DNA of 64,000 nucleotides from HLUCCA09 sp039822045 (GCA_039822045.1 JBCBMY010000001.1:434001-498000), one strand, 5' to 3'. Positions 9,110-16,950 are shown, numbered from the stretch's first letter. Program-made: numbers and translations. Notes: generated by a model not told the origin, from the letters alone.

Positions 9110-9559
9110 CTATCCGTTCTCGATCATCAGACCTTCGTGGGCCAATTCGAGCATCTCGATCGCGGCCTCGTTGGCCTCGGCATCGAGTTCGGTTCCCGTG
9201 ACCTTCGTGGGCCAGGCGTTCTTGAGCGTCCACACCATCGTGGGAGCGCCCGCCTCGTCGAGGAGCTTGATGGTGACGGTCTGTCGCTCGATGGTGTTGA
9301 GCTTGATCTGGCTGTACCAATCCCAAAACGCATTATCCTTAGCGAAGACGCCCTTGCGGAGAACGACATTGCCGGTTCTCTTGATGCCGGGCATTTTCAC
9401 GACCGAGAAATCGGGACTATTCCCTGAGCGATATTCTATAATTTGGGTTTCGGTATCGAGCCCGTTGATATCTCGAAACGAGGCCTCTGTACCTCCGATA
9501 TCGACTGAGAAATAGAACCTGGGCAAGGGCCAGGGGGCTTCCTGTTTATCGCCTGACAT
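9110..9559 (-). CDS. CIS major inner tube protein, gp19 family (Afp1-type)
   Basis: A 149-residue gp19-family tube protein: LPRFYFSVDIGG, ASFRDINGLDTETQIIEYR, KRTGNVVLRKGVF and LKNAWPTKVTGTEL are the hallmark blocks in order, ending with EMLELAHEGL. It is closer to the family consensus than its neighbour at 8620-9105 and is therefore taken as the main tube subunit that lines the contractile sheath. An AGGGA sequence about 9 nt upstream supports the ATG at 9559. The gene follows the sheath gene after a 27-nt gap. Confidence 0.93.
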   Translation of the reverse strand: MSGDKQEAPWPLPRFYFSVDIGGTEASFRDINGLDTETQIIEYRSGNSPDFSVVKMPGIKRTGNVVLRKGVFAKDNAFWDWYSQIKLNTIERQTVTIKLLDEAGAPTMVWTLKNAWPTKVTGTELDAEANEAAIEMLELAHEGLMIENG

Positions 9560-9586
9560 TGCGCTGTGTCCCTATCTGGCCCCGCA

Positions 9587-11095
9587 TCAGGAGGTGGGCA
9601 TCTTCTGCTGGAAAGTGAGGATGATGAACTCAGCCGGGCGAACGAGCGCCACGCGGACCACGATCCTCATATAGCCATCGAGAACGTCGTTCGGCGTCAT
9701 GGTGGTCCCAAGGCCCACATCCACTGCGTAGGCGTCCTCTGGGGTAGCACCCATAAGCGCTCCGGCCTTCCACTGGTTGTCGAGGAAATTCAGCAGCATG
9801 TTCCGGACGGTGGTCCAGGTCGAAGCTGTGTTGGGCGCAAAGACATAGGCATTGAGCGCGTTCTTCATGCTCTGTTCGAGCATGATCGCCGTGCGCCGCA
9901 CGTTCACATAGCGCCAGTCCTGGCTGTTGCCGTCCATTGTCCGTGCGCCCCAGACGAGAACGCCCTGATTTATGAAAGTTCGGATGGCATTTACCGCAAT
10001 GCCGCCTTGAAACGGTACATTGAGGTCTTCTTGTTCGTTCGCCGTAATGGAGACAGTCGGCGAAATGACACCGAAGATTGGCGTATTCGCAGGGGCCTTA
10101 AACACGCCGAAAAGGTTGTCTATCCGGGAGTAGACGCCAGCCATGGCCGCAGCGGGCGGCATTACGTTCAGGAACTCTCGGATCTCGTCCATCTTGTCCC
10201 GGTAGGACGGGCTAATCTGAAGCGCGACGAGATGCGACTCGCGACGGTTCGTTGCTTCATCTGCATCTGCCGTTGCCGAATCCACTCGGATGAACGCTGC
10301 TAGCTGGTCGAAGCTTTCCGTCAGAGTAGCGACCCGCGGGTCGTCTGCCGGGAGTTGGGCGATCGCAGCATCCCTGTCCGCCTCCACAAGCCCGCCAAGA
10401 ACATCGCGGGCGTCGGCATCAACATCGTCAAGCGACACGGTCTCGCGACCGTAGAGAGAGGTGTTCACCCAAGGATAGTAGCCGATGCCAAAACTTGCCC
10501 TGTCCCCTTTCACTGTCCGAAACTGGGTGATCACATCGTCTTGGTCGTTCCGAGGAGCGTCTCCATTGTGGACGTCAAGAATTGCGACGCGGCTTTGCAT
10601 CTTGATGCAATGCTTGAGCATCTGCTGTGAGCAGCCCTGCCAATCCGCGAACTCAAGCAACACCGCGTCGGGGATGACCACCATGGTCGGCTCAGCCTCC
10701 CGGGCGAGCGGTCCGTCATCGGCAAGCGGCCCGTTCAGCCCCGCTTGGGTTGGGGCATCTTCATAGTTGCCGACCGACACGACGTAGCAATTTGACCCGC
10801 CGTTCTGGAAGAACATCCGCATCGCATGGAAGAGCAGGAACCGCGACCCTTCGGTGAACGCGAGCGCGTCATTTTCGATCGTCACCTGGGTTGGTGGCGC
10901 GCCACCGAAAATGCCCTCGTACTCGTTTAGCGAGCTCAATCTGACAGGCTTGCCGGTCACGTCCTGTGCACCCCGTTGGGCGCGCTCAGTATGCCCGATA
11001 AAGGCAGGGACTGCCGTCGGGACCTGGACCACCGCATTTGGAAAGGCGTTCTTTTCGACGATGTAAACGCCGGGGGTTTTGGGTTGTGGGGCCAT
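9587..11095 (-). CDS. CIS contractile sheath protein (Afp2-4-type)
   Basis: A 502-residue sheath protein. The N-terminus TPGVYIVEKNAFPNAVVQVPTA... carries the classic TPGVY and 'vptavpaFiGhTe' signatures of CIS/phage tail sheaths. The C-terminal domain has the conserved FINQGVLVWGARTM, DWRYVNVRRTAIMLEQS and FAPNTASTW motifs involved in sheath subunit handshake. Only one sheath gene is visible, unlike Afp with three. It has a GAGGG Shine-Dalgarno about 8 nt upstream and is the first structural gene of the operon. The sheath contracts to drive the tube. Confidence 0.96.
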   Translation of the reverse strand: MAPQPKTPGVYIVEKNAFPNAVVQVPTAVPAFIGHTERAQRGAQDVTGKPVRLSSLNEYEGIFGGAPPTQVTIENDALAFTEGSRFLLFHAMRMFFQNGGSNCYVVSVGNYEDAPTQAGLNGPLADDGPLAREAEPTMVVIPDAVLLEFADWQGCSQQMLKHCIKMQSRVAILDVHNGDAPRNDQDDVITQFRTVKGDRASFGIGYYPWVNTSLYGRETVSLDDVDADARDVLGGLVEADRDAAIAQLPADDPRVATLTESFDQLAAFIRVDSATADADEATNRRESHLVALQISPSYRDKMDEIREFLNVMPPAAAMAGVYSRIDNLFGVFKAPANTPIFGVISPTVSITANEQEDLNVPFQGGIAVNAIRTFINQGVLVWGARTMDGNSQDWRYVNVRRTAIMLEQSMKNALNAYVFAPNTASTWTTVRNMLLNFLDNQWKAGALMGATPEDAYAVDVGLGTTMTPNDVLDGYMRIVVRVALVRPAEFIILTFQQKMPTS

Positions 11096-11133
11096 ATTGC
11101 GTTTCCCTCATTCCTTATGTCGGTGGACCGACG

Positions 11134-11925
11134 TCAGCCGGTCGCGTCTGCCGCAGCCGACAGCGCGGCGTCCCGTTCTTCGCGTTCGGTCTCAATGGCA
11201 AGGATCCGAGCGGAGTAGGCGGTCTGGGCCTCTGCGATGGCTTGCTCGCATATGGCTTCGGCCACGGCCTTTTCGGCGTCAGCTGCGCCTTCCACCCGCG
11301 AAAGAGTGCTGTCGGCCGCCGCCTTCGCCGCCTCGGCGTCGAGGCTGGCAAGCGCGGCAATCGCCGTGTCCTCCGCCTTTCTCGCGCTGTCGAGTGCCGA
11401 TTTCGCGGCCGACTGCGCCGCGCTCTTCTCTCTGTGCTCTTGCGTGGCGTCGTCGAGCGCCTTTTTCGCGGACTCCAGCGCCGCCTCTGAGGCCTCTAGG
11501 TCTGCGTCTGCTTTCTCGCGGTCGGACCTCGCCTTTGCCGGGGCGCCCTTGGTTTTCTCGATCTCGTCGATCTGTTCCTTGTGGGCAGACCTGGCGCCGC
11601 GCAGCCTTTCGTTGATCTTGGCGAGGCTCTTGTCACGAGTCTCCGTCGCCTTGTTCCGCTCGATTTCCTTGTCGAGGTCGGCTTTGGCGCGCTCGCCTGC
11701 TTCCCAAACCTCGTTGGAGCGGGTCTGTGCTGCAAGATGGGCCTGTTGCGCATCCTTGACGCTCAACGTGCCCGGGTTTTGCGCCCCTTTGCCTGGAGCG
11801 TCATCCGGAGCAGGATCGCGTTTGGCAGCCTCCCGTGTTGAGGCGGCACTCTCGTTTTCCCTGGTGCCCTTGGTGGCTTTCGAGGAGTCTGCTGCTGCCG
11901 AAGCTTTGCCGGGCTGATCAGCCAT
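11134..11925 (-). CDS. Coiled-coil protein upstream of the CIS sheath, 263 aa, function unknown
   Basis: A very strong GGAGG sequence 5 nt before the ATG at 11925 defines the start. The first 60 residues are disordered and charged (Ala/Ser/Lys/Asp). From about residue 60 to the end almost every residue is Ala, Glu, Lys, Asp or Arg in heptad-like order, with Leu/Ala at core positions, giving a predicted continuous coiled coil about 190 residues long. There is no signal peptide, membrane segment or enzymatic motif. It is co-directional with the sheath gene, 38 nt away. It could be a scaffold, a chaperone, lumen cargo or a short length-control protein. None of these is shown by the sequence. Confidence 0.75.
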   Translation of the reverse strand: MADQPGKASAAADSSKATKGTRENESAASTREAAKRDPAPDDAPGKGAQNPGTLSVKDAQQAHLAAQTRSNEVWEAGERAKADLDKEIERNKATETRDKSLAKINERLRGARSAHKEQIDEIEKTKGAPAKARSDREKADADLEASEAALESAKKALDDATQEHREKSAAQSAAKSALDSARKAEDTAIAALASLDAEAAKAAADSTLSRVEGAADAEKAVAEAICEQAIAEAQTAYSARILAIETEREERDAALSAAADATG

Positions 11926-12020
11926 TCAATCCTCCGCAATGTATTCAATCTACGCCTGACATGAGCATAGGCGAAGCGCTGCGGTCTGGGGATGAGCCAG
12001 AGGGTTCTGGGCCCCAAGGA

Positions 12021-12872
12021 TCAGTTCAGGTTGGGTTCCGATCCGGCCGATAGGGCGGATCGCGGCCCCTGGTGTGACGGTGACGCACCCGAGCCATAGT
12101 CACGGTGGAGCTTGGCGACGGCCGCGCTCCGGCCTCGGACACCAAGCTTGCGCAGGATCTCGTGGACGTGGTGCTTGACCGTAGGAAGCTCGATGTTCAA
12201 CTTTCGAGCGATCTCTTTGTTGGACAGCCCGTCTCCAAGAAAACTGAGCACTTCCTGCTGGCGTGCGGTCAGGTTGCACTCTGTCGCGACCCTCTGGGTA
12301 AGATCGACAGAGTCGGACGACGCGATGTCCGGAGGACAGTTCGGTTGCGCATCGGGAACAGGGTAGGAACGCGCCGGCACCGATATATCCGGAAGGACCG
12401 GCATCAGTCCGGCCCGGGTCGACGTGTGCGCCGCCTCACGTGCGGCCGTCTCGGCGGGGTCTGGCGTTGGCCCGCCCCCAATCTTCTGGATGAGTTTCGA
12501 CGTTATCCGCTTCGACCAGCGGAACTTGCCGCGGGAAGTATCCTGAAGAACCGACAAGATCTCGTCGACGGAGTGGCTATGGGTAATGAGCCCCTTCACT
12601 CCCATCCTCACACAGGCAAGGAGATCCGCTTCAACCTCGACCAGCGCGATAGCCACAAATGTCGCGTCCGGCCATTGATACATAGCCTCGGCCACGAAAC
12701 TGATTTCGCCCTCTCCCAAAAGCACGAATGCAACGATGTCCGGAATGGACCCTCCGCAGCAGCCGGCTTCGCTACACTGCGTCTGCACATCGTCGAAAAT
12801 CCTGCTCGCTGCGATCGCCGACGCAAGTGCCTCGCGGTAGTGCCTGGGTTTTGCAACGATAACTAGTCGCAC
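12021..12872 (-). CDS. LuxR/NarL-type regulator with a pseudo-receiver, likely controls the CIS/peptide locus
   Basis: The 283-residue protein begins with GTG at 12872 (no good Shine-Dalgarno visible). Residues 1-125 have the alternating beta/alpha plan of a response-regulator receiver, but the acidic pair is replaced by AKPRHY and the expected phospho-Asp strand reads IVAFVLLGEG, so it is unlikely to be phosphorylated. Residues about 205-262 are a clear LuxR helix-turn-helix: LTARQQEVLSFLGDGLSNKE followed by IARKLN and TVKHHVHEILRKLGV. A Pro-rich linker joins them. It is the promoter-proximal gene of the minus-strand unit and is divergent from the protease gene, so it may control both. The target sites are unknown. 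Confidence 0.88.
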   Translation of the reverse strand: MRLVIVAKPRHYREALASAIAASRIFDDVQTQCSEAGCCGGSIPDIVAFVLLGEGEISFVAEAMYQWPDATFVAIALVEVEADLLACVRMGVKGLITHSHSVDEILSVLQDTSRGKFRWSKRITSKLIQKIGGGPTPDPAETAAREAAHTSTRAGLMPVLPDISVPARSYPVPDAQPNCPPDIASSDSVDLTQRVATECNLTARQQEVLSFLGDGLSNKEIARKLNIELPTVKHHVHEILRKLGVRGRSAAVAKLHRDYGSGASPSHQGPRSALSAGSEPNLN

Positions 12873-13225
12873 GGCACATCGTTCTGAAGTTGGTCAGGAA
12901 AAATAGCTACTTGTGAAGGGTGAGCGTACTAAAGCGTGTATCAAAGGTACCTCTATCTCGCATCGGCTGCAATCATGCGGTGGGTCGCATGCACCCTGTG
13001 GTTGGGAAATTAACGGTTTAATCCCGTCCCTTCGGCGCGGAGGCCAATCCCAACGAACTGCAATCGATACAATTGGACCAGTCGAAAGGGAGAGAGTCAG
13101 ACCTTTGGCGCAGACGGTCGGGGCGAGGGATCAGATCCCTGAGAGCGATTCCAAACAGCCGAAAATGGGCTCATCCTGCTCTTGGATAATCTTGGAATTG
13201 TTCTCATTGCCGGAGTCTATTCACC
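12873..13225. promoter_or_regulatory. Divergent intergenic region between the regulator/CIS unit and the protease/peptide unit
   Basis: About 350 bp without a convincing gene, visibly richer in A+T than its neighbours. It must hold promoters for both directions. An imperfect 22-bp dyad lies at 13004-13025, with outer arms GGGA/TCCC and inner ATTAA/TTTAA; it could be an operator. No clean -35/-10 pair with 16-18 nt spacing and no sigma-54 element could be assigned. A GGAG at 13212-13215 is a suitable ribosome-binding site for the TTG start at 13226. Confidence 0.5.
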
Positions 13226-16075
13226 TTGGACGTCGTTTCCGTCGATAAGCTTCCCAACCTTGGCGCTCTCAGGCGCGAAACGGATGGGCAAGGGATCAAA
13301 GTCGCGATCATCGATAGCCGCGCCGAGCTTGGCCATCCAAGCATTGCGGGTGCCGATATTCAGGAGTTGATGCCGGCTTGGCTTATGTCGCGCATGCAGG
13401 GGCGTGGGGCGGCGCACGGAACACATATCGCCAGCACGATCTTCGGTCAGCCAGGGTCTCCGGTCCAGGGTCTCGCCCCCGGAGCGAGCGGACTGGTCAT
13501 ACCCGTCTACGGCGAGCGGGACGACGGGCAGCTTATCAATTGCTCTCAAATGGATCTTGCTCGGGCGATCTCGCTTGCTCAGGGCAAAGGCGCCCACGTG
13601 ATCAACGTAAGCGGCGGCGAACCCATCGGGGAGCTCGACTACGACCCCTATCTCGCCAAGGCGATCGCCGATTGCGAGCGGCAGGGCGTCCTATTAGTGG
13701 CCGCCACCGGCAATGACGGGGCCGAGAGCCTCCATTCGCCGGCCTCCTTCGAGGAGGTTCTCGCGGTTGGTGCGGCCGACAAGACGGGCGTACCTCTGGA
13801 GTTCAGCAACTGGCACCCGAGCCAGGCGAGCCACGGCATCCTTGCACCGGGTGAGAACATTCTGGGTGCAACACCGGGTGGAACGACCTCGGTCCAGAGC
13901 GGAACGAGCTTCGCCTGTCCGGTGGCCACTGGAATAGCGGCGCTCTTGATGGCGATGCAGGTGGCCAGAGGTGATCAACCTGACGGTCGTTTGGTGCGTC
14001 GCGCCCTGGTGAAAACCGCTTTGCCTTGTGGTGAAGGGTCTGCCCGCGATCCTCGCTGCCTTGGCGGGCTGATCGATGTCGCCGCCGCCGTTTCGGAACT
14101 CTTCGGCCAGGACGCGCTGGTCTCACACGCGTCCGCCTCCACGGGGTCAATCACCCCCTCGACGACGAGCCGGTCGCCTCCGGCGGCAGGTCCGGCACCC
14201 TCCTGGCCGGGCTTCGCCTCGGCTGTGAACGAAACCAGCATAGCGGATGGCACCACCATGGCGAGCGACACACCCTTCCAACAGCCCCATCAAGTTCAGG
14301 CATCGCAGCAAACCGTACAGCCCCAGGGCTTGGCCGGTGTCGCGCCAGCGGACCTTGGGCAAGTGACCCCGGCACAGGCTGACCCAGCACAGCAAACTGG
14401 GGGCGTAGCACCGCATTGCGGCGATAACACCAACTGCGGCTGCCTAAACGGCGCTGCCGGAACGGAGCCCCAAGGCATGACACCTTCTGCAGACACTCCC
14501 GCAATGCCTCAAGCGCAGGCGCAGGAAAGCATCACACCATCGGCGGCCGGTGCGCCGGCAAGCCAGATGCCCATGGCGCCCGCGATGGCACAGCCGACAG
14601 CGCCCGCAATGGCCCAACCGGTGGGGCCCTCGATGCCGTGGCCGTTTGCCATGGCCCCGTCGCACGCCATGGCCCCGTCGCATGCCATGGCCCCGTCGCA
14701 TGCCGTGGCCTCGGCGCAAGCTATGGCCCCAGCGCAGGCGATGCCGCCGCAGGTCGTCGCGTCGCCTCAGATGCAGGGCCTCGCACCCCAGATGATGCCG
14801 GTGCCGCAGCACATGGCCCCGTCGGCCGCCGCTCTCAGCGCCTCGCCCGGCGTTGGCGCGATGCCGGGCTCGGGATGGGCCCAGCCCGGCCCGACGCCGG
14901 TGCAACGGATGGGACACGATATGGCCGGCATTCGGCCGTCGGAGGTCGCGCCGTCGATGGGGGCCGGACAAGTCAACCTGGCCGGCAGTCCGATGCCGAC
15001 GGACTTCATCACCGCGCAGAATTCACAGCTCGTCTATGTCATCGGCGAGATCGGGTACGACTTTATCACCGACGCCCGCCGAGATTACTTCCAACAGGGC
15101 ATCCGTCGGATGTCGGAGAACGACACTGTTCTCGTCCCGGATCCCGATGATCCTAACAACCCCGACAAAGGCAAAAGATACGTAGATCTCTTCGAAGACT
15201 ATCTCGGGCTCAACTTCGGCCCGACCTATGTGGCCGAAGACCATCGCGCGATGTCGGCCTTCATCTTCCCGGGCGGAAAGTTCGTGGGGATGCCGGCAAC
15301 TGACCCACTGTTCGACACCGACTCTCCGAACGCCGAAGACGTGTCGGGGCTTGTGTTCACGCTCATGCAGGACGGCCAACCGCTCTACGCACTGCGCCCG
15401 CTTCACTCCTTTTCGCAGTCGGTCTACTCGTATCTCGCGGCGTTCCTGTTCGACCAAAGCCGGGTTCTGTATCACGAGACGGACGGGACCGGCGCGGACG
15501 GCAAACCGACCAAGGTCAAGGTGGTCAATCCCGACAGGGCCGAGCGGATCTCGGTGGCCGGGCGCATCATCGGCGACATCACGCTCTACAGCGGTCAAAC
15601 CGTGCCGGTGCTCGATATCAGTGTCCGGGCTTTGTTCAATTGGAACAAGCAGATCATCATCGACGACATCCTCAATACAGACACGGAAGTCGCCAAGATG
15701 CTGCGCGATGACCTCGACTTCGAGGGCACACCGATCAAGGAGCTCAGCAACTTCCTTGATCGGATCTACTACGAGGTCAGAAATCTCGGACAGGCGCCGC
15801 AGGATCGCGCGATCAACTATCTCGCGACCAACGCCTACCAGGCGCACAAGGCCATCGCCGACGCCTACTCGGAAGGCTACCGGCTCGACTCCCTCCACGC
15901 CGAACCAAGTCCGCTCTGCCGGCCCAAATCCATGTGCTTCGATGTGATCATGCGGTTCTTCCATCCGACCGAACGGTTGTCGAAGGCGCTGAAGGAGTAC
16001 CGTCTCACCGTCGACGTGAACGACATCGTCCCGATTGGCATCGGCGACATCCGCGAATGGGAGCGGTTCGCTTGA
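13226..16075 (+). CDS. S8 subtilisin-like protease with PatG-like C-terminal domain (cyanobactin maturation protease family)
   Basis: A 949-residue protein. The TTG at 13226 is chosen because the frame is closed by TAA at 13187 and a GGAG lies 10 nt upstream. Residues 20-295 are a subtilase with Asp30 (VAIIDS), His64 (HGTH), the oxyanion Asn163 region (ATGND) and Ser228 (SGTSFACP). Residues 300-600 are a low-complexity Ala/Pro/Met/Gln linker with AMAPSH repeats and a CGDNTNCGC cluster. Residues 600-949 resemble the PatG-type domain: LVYVIGEIGYDFITDARRD and later SVAGRIIGDITLYSGQTVPV match its hallmark blocks. In cyanobactin pathways such proteases cut and cyclise precursor peptides. No signal peptide is seen. 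It heads a unit with four precursor-like peptide genes, which are its likely substrates (inference). Confidence 0.88.
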   Translation: MDVVSVDKLPNLGALRRETDGQGIKVAIIDSRAELGHPSIAGADIQELMPAWLMSRMQGRGAAHGTHIASTIFGQPGSPVQGLAPGASGLVIPVYGERDDGQLINCSQMDLARAISLAQGKGAHVINVSGGEPIGELDYDPYLAKAIADCERQGVLLVAATGNDGAESLHSPASFEEVLAVGAADKTGVPLEFSNWHPSQASHGILAPGENILGATPGGTTSVQSGTSFACPVATGIAALLMAMQVARGDQPDGRLVRRALVKTALPCGEGSARDPRCLGGLIDVAAAVSELFGQDALVSHASASTGSITPSTTSRSPPAAGPAPSWPGFASAVNETSIADGTTMASDTPFQQPHQVQASQQTVQPQGLAGVAPADLGQVTPAQADPAQQTGGVAPHCGDNTNCGCLNGAAGTEPQGMTPSADTPAMPQAQAQESITPSAAGAPASQMPMAPAMAQPTAPAMAQPVGPSMPWPFAMAPSHAMAPSHAMAPSHAVASAQAMAPAQAMPPQVVASPQMQGLAPQMMPVPQHMAPSAAALSASPGVGAMPGSGWAQPGPTPVQRMGHDMAGIRPSEVAPSMGAGQVNLAGSPMPTDFITAQNSQLVYVIGEIGYDFITDARRDYFQQGIRRMSENDTVLVPDPDDPNNPDKGKRYVDLFEDYLGLNFGPTYVAEDHRAMSAFIFPGGKFVGMPATDPLFDTDSPNAEDVSGLVFTLMQDGQPLYALRPLHSFSQSVYSYLAAFLFDQSRVLYHETDGTGADGKPTKVKVVNPDRAERISVAGRIIGDITLYSGQTVPVLDISVRALFNWNKQIIIDDILNTDTEVAKMLRDDLDFEGTPIKELSNFLDRIYYEVRNLGQAPQDRAINYLATNAYQAHKAIADAYSEGYRLDSLHAEPSPLCRPKSMCFDVIMRFFHPTERLSKALKEYRLTVDVNDIVPIGIGDIREWERFA
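14648..14737 (+). repeat. In-frame 18-bp tandem repeat in the protease linker
   Basis: Five successive 18-nt units encode AMAPSH, AMAPSH, AMAPSH, AVASAQ and AMAPAQ. The first three are almost identical at the DNA level (unit gccatggccccgtcgcay) and the last two are diverged. The flanks contain looser versions (AMAQPT, AMAQPV). The repeat lies in the linker between the catalytic and PatG-like domains. Copy number is likely to vary among strains by slippage; this is inference. Confidence 0.85.
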
Positions 16076-16082
16076 CGGGGCG

Positions 16083-16117
16083 TGCGCGGACGATGGGGTA
16101 GCGCCCCGCTCCGCGCA
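16083..16117 (+). terminator. Stem-loop after the PatG-like protease gene
   Basis: An 8-bp outer stem, TGCGCGGA (16083-16090) with TCCGCGCA (16110-16117), encloses an inner GGGG/CCCC stem (16095-16098 and 16104-16107). It starts 7 nt after the protease stop codon. There is no T-run, so it is a candidate transcription attenuator or mRNA-processing/stabilising hairpin rather than a proven terminator. Confidence 0.55.
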
Positions 16118-16254
16118 TCCAGCTCAACCGCCGGGCCAGCGCCGTGTTGCTGAGCCGGCGGGAGACGGCGCGTTCAGTCGCCGACAGGAGTGCCGCATCT
16201 CTGCGCCGGTCCAGCTGAGCACCAGGAAACTGCACGTCATCAAAGGAGAAGATC

Positions 16255-16404
16255 ATGAAAACTCCCAAGGCCCTCCCAACGGTCCAGCGTCGGTCCTCAA
16301 CGTCTGCCGGCACCCCCGGCGACGCGGTGGCCCCTTCGGTCAACTGGGGCAGCCTGCTCAAGACGGCCGTGGGCGCCCTTCCGAGCATCATCGACGCGTT
16401 CTGA
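16255..16404 (+). CDS. Candidate precursor peptide 1 (49 aa), amphipathic C-terminus
   Basis: A 49-residue frame with a strong AAGGAGAA sequence 5-6 nt before the ATG. The N-terminal part (MKTPKALPTVQRRSS) shares Pro4, Pro8, Val10, a basic residue at 12 and Gly22 with the three following peptides, aligned without gaps. The part after Gly22 differs and is hydrophobic and amphipathic: NWGSLLKTAVGALPSIIDAF. This leader-plus-variable-core layout is that of a ribosomal peptide precursor. It lies 179 nt after the PatG-like protease, its presumed processing enzyme. The final product and any modification are unknown. A membrane-active peptide or a signal are both possible. Confidence 0.75.
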   Translation: MKTPKALPTVQRRSSTSAGTPGDAVAPSVNWGSLLKTAVGALPSIIDAF

Positions 16405-16425
16405 GCCGAACGGCCAATGCAGCCC

Positions 16426-16453
16426 CTTGGGCCGCCCGACTTGGCGGCCCAAG
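16426..16453 (+). terminator. 11-bp perfect stem-loop between peptide genes 1 and 2
   Basis: CTTGGGCCGCC (16426-16436) pairs fully with GGCGGCCCAAG (16443-16453) around a 6-nt loop. No T-run follows. Each spacer between the first four peptide genes contains one such GC-rich hairpin, which would fit partial termination or 3'-end protection giving each peptide its own mRNA level. Confidence 0.65.
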
Positions 16454-16492
16454 TCACCTGATCCGGAATTCTCGTTCTCTACGGAGATTGTC

Positions 16493-16642
16493 ATGAAGAC
16501 CCCGAAGCAGACCCCCTTTGTCGAGAAGTCGAGCGTCAGCGCCCATATCGGCTCCGGCGCGCAGGACGGGGTTGCCCCCGCGGGGCTGGTGGGACGCCAG
16601 CCGACGCCGCAATGCCGGCTGCTATCCGAGTACAACTGCTAG
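16493..16642 (+). CDS. Candidate precursor peptide 2 (49 aa), Cys-bounded C-terminus
   Basis: A 49-residue frame with GGAG about 8 nt before the ATG. Its first residues (MKTPKQTPFVEKSS) match peptide 1, with Pro4, Pro8, Val10, Lys12 and Gly22 conserved. The C-terminal part is unlike the others: not helical-amphipathic, but ending in CRLLSEYNC, so that two cysteines (41 and 49) bracket a nine-residue segment at the very C-terminus. That could close a disulfide or thioether ring. The equal length with peptides 1 and 3 and the shared leader argue for a precursor family made by tandem duplication with diversifying core. Confidence 0.75.
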   Translation: MKTPKQTPFVEKSSVSAHIGSGAQDGVAPAGLVGRQPTPQCRLLSEYNC

Positions 16643-16666
16643 CCATCTCGGCGAACAGATTTCCAT

Positions 16667-16682
16667 TCCGGGCAGATGCCCG
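16667..16682 (+). terminator. Short GC stem-loop between peptide genes 2 and 3
   Basis: CCGGGC (16667-16672) and GCCCGG (16677-16682) pair around an AGAT loop. It is shorter than the hairpins in the other two spacers, so it is weaker evidence on its own. No T-run follows. Confidence 0.45.
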
Positions 16683-16767
16683 GTGCCAAAGAGGCGGCTC
16701 CAAGATCCGGGGCGGCCAACCCCAACCCAACCGGTGCCGACGCACCTGTACCTAAGTGGAGAAGACA

Positions 16768-16917
16768 ATGAAGCATCCAAGATCCATGCCCACTGTTGCC
16801 CGCGGTTCGTCCAAGGCAGCCGCAGCGCCCGGAAATGTTCAGCCTGCGTTCCTTGGCGCATTGGCCGGTGCGCTCGCGCCGATCGCGGTCGAGGGCATTG
16901 CAAGCCTCTTGAGATAG
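16768..16917 (+). CDS. Candidate precursor peptide 3 (49 aa), hydrophobic Ala/Leu-rich C-terminus
   Basis: A 49-residue frame with GGAGAAG 4-5 nt before the ATG. Leader residues MKHPRSMPTVARGSS keep Pro4, Pro8, Val10, Arg12 and Gly22 in the same positions as peptides 1 and 2. The variable part after Gly22 is a hydrophobic helix (AFLGALAGALAPIAVEGIAS) ending in LLR. Such a sequence could insert into or disturb a membrane after release of the leader; that is inference. It is in the same direction and spacing pattern as its siblings. Confidence 0.75.
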   Translation: MKHPRSMPTVARGSSKAAAAPGNVQPAFLGALAGALAPIAVEGIASLLR

Positions 16918-16926
16918 GCCTGCCAC

Positions 16927-16950
16927 GGCGCCGCGAGCTCCTGCGGCGCC
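16927..16950 (+). terminator. Stem-loop between peptide genes 3 and 4
   Basis: GGCGCCGC (16927-16934) pairs with GCGGCGCC (16943-16950) around an 8-nt loop, 10 nt after the stop of peptide 3. No T-run follows. It is the third hairpin placed in a spacer of this tandem peptide array. Confidence 0.6.

Noticed and set aside
1..11095. Prophage or type VI secretion system
   Set aside because: No capsid, terminase, portal, integrase, TssJ/L/M or ClpV gene is seen; the DUF5908-like peptide, paired gp19 tube genes and gp53-like LysM protein fit an extracellular-type CIS.
14648..14737. CRISPR-like repeat
   Set aside because: The 18-bp units are directly joined without spacers and are in frame in the protease gene; they encode a hexapeptide repeat.
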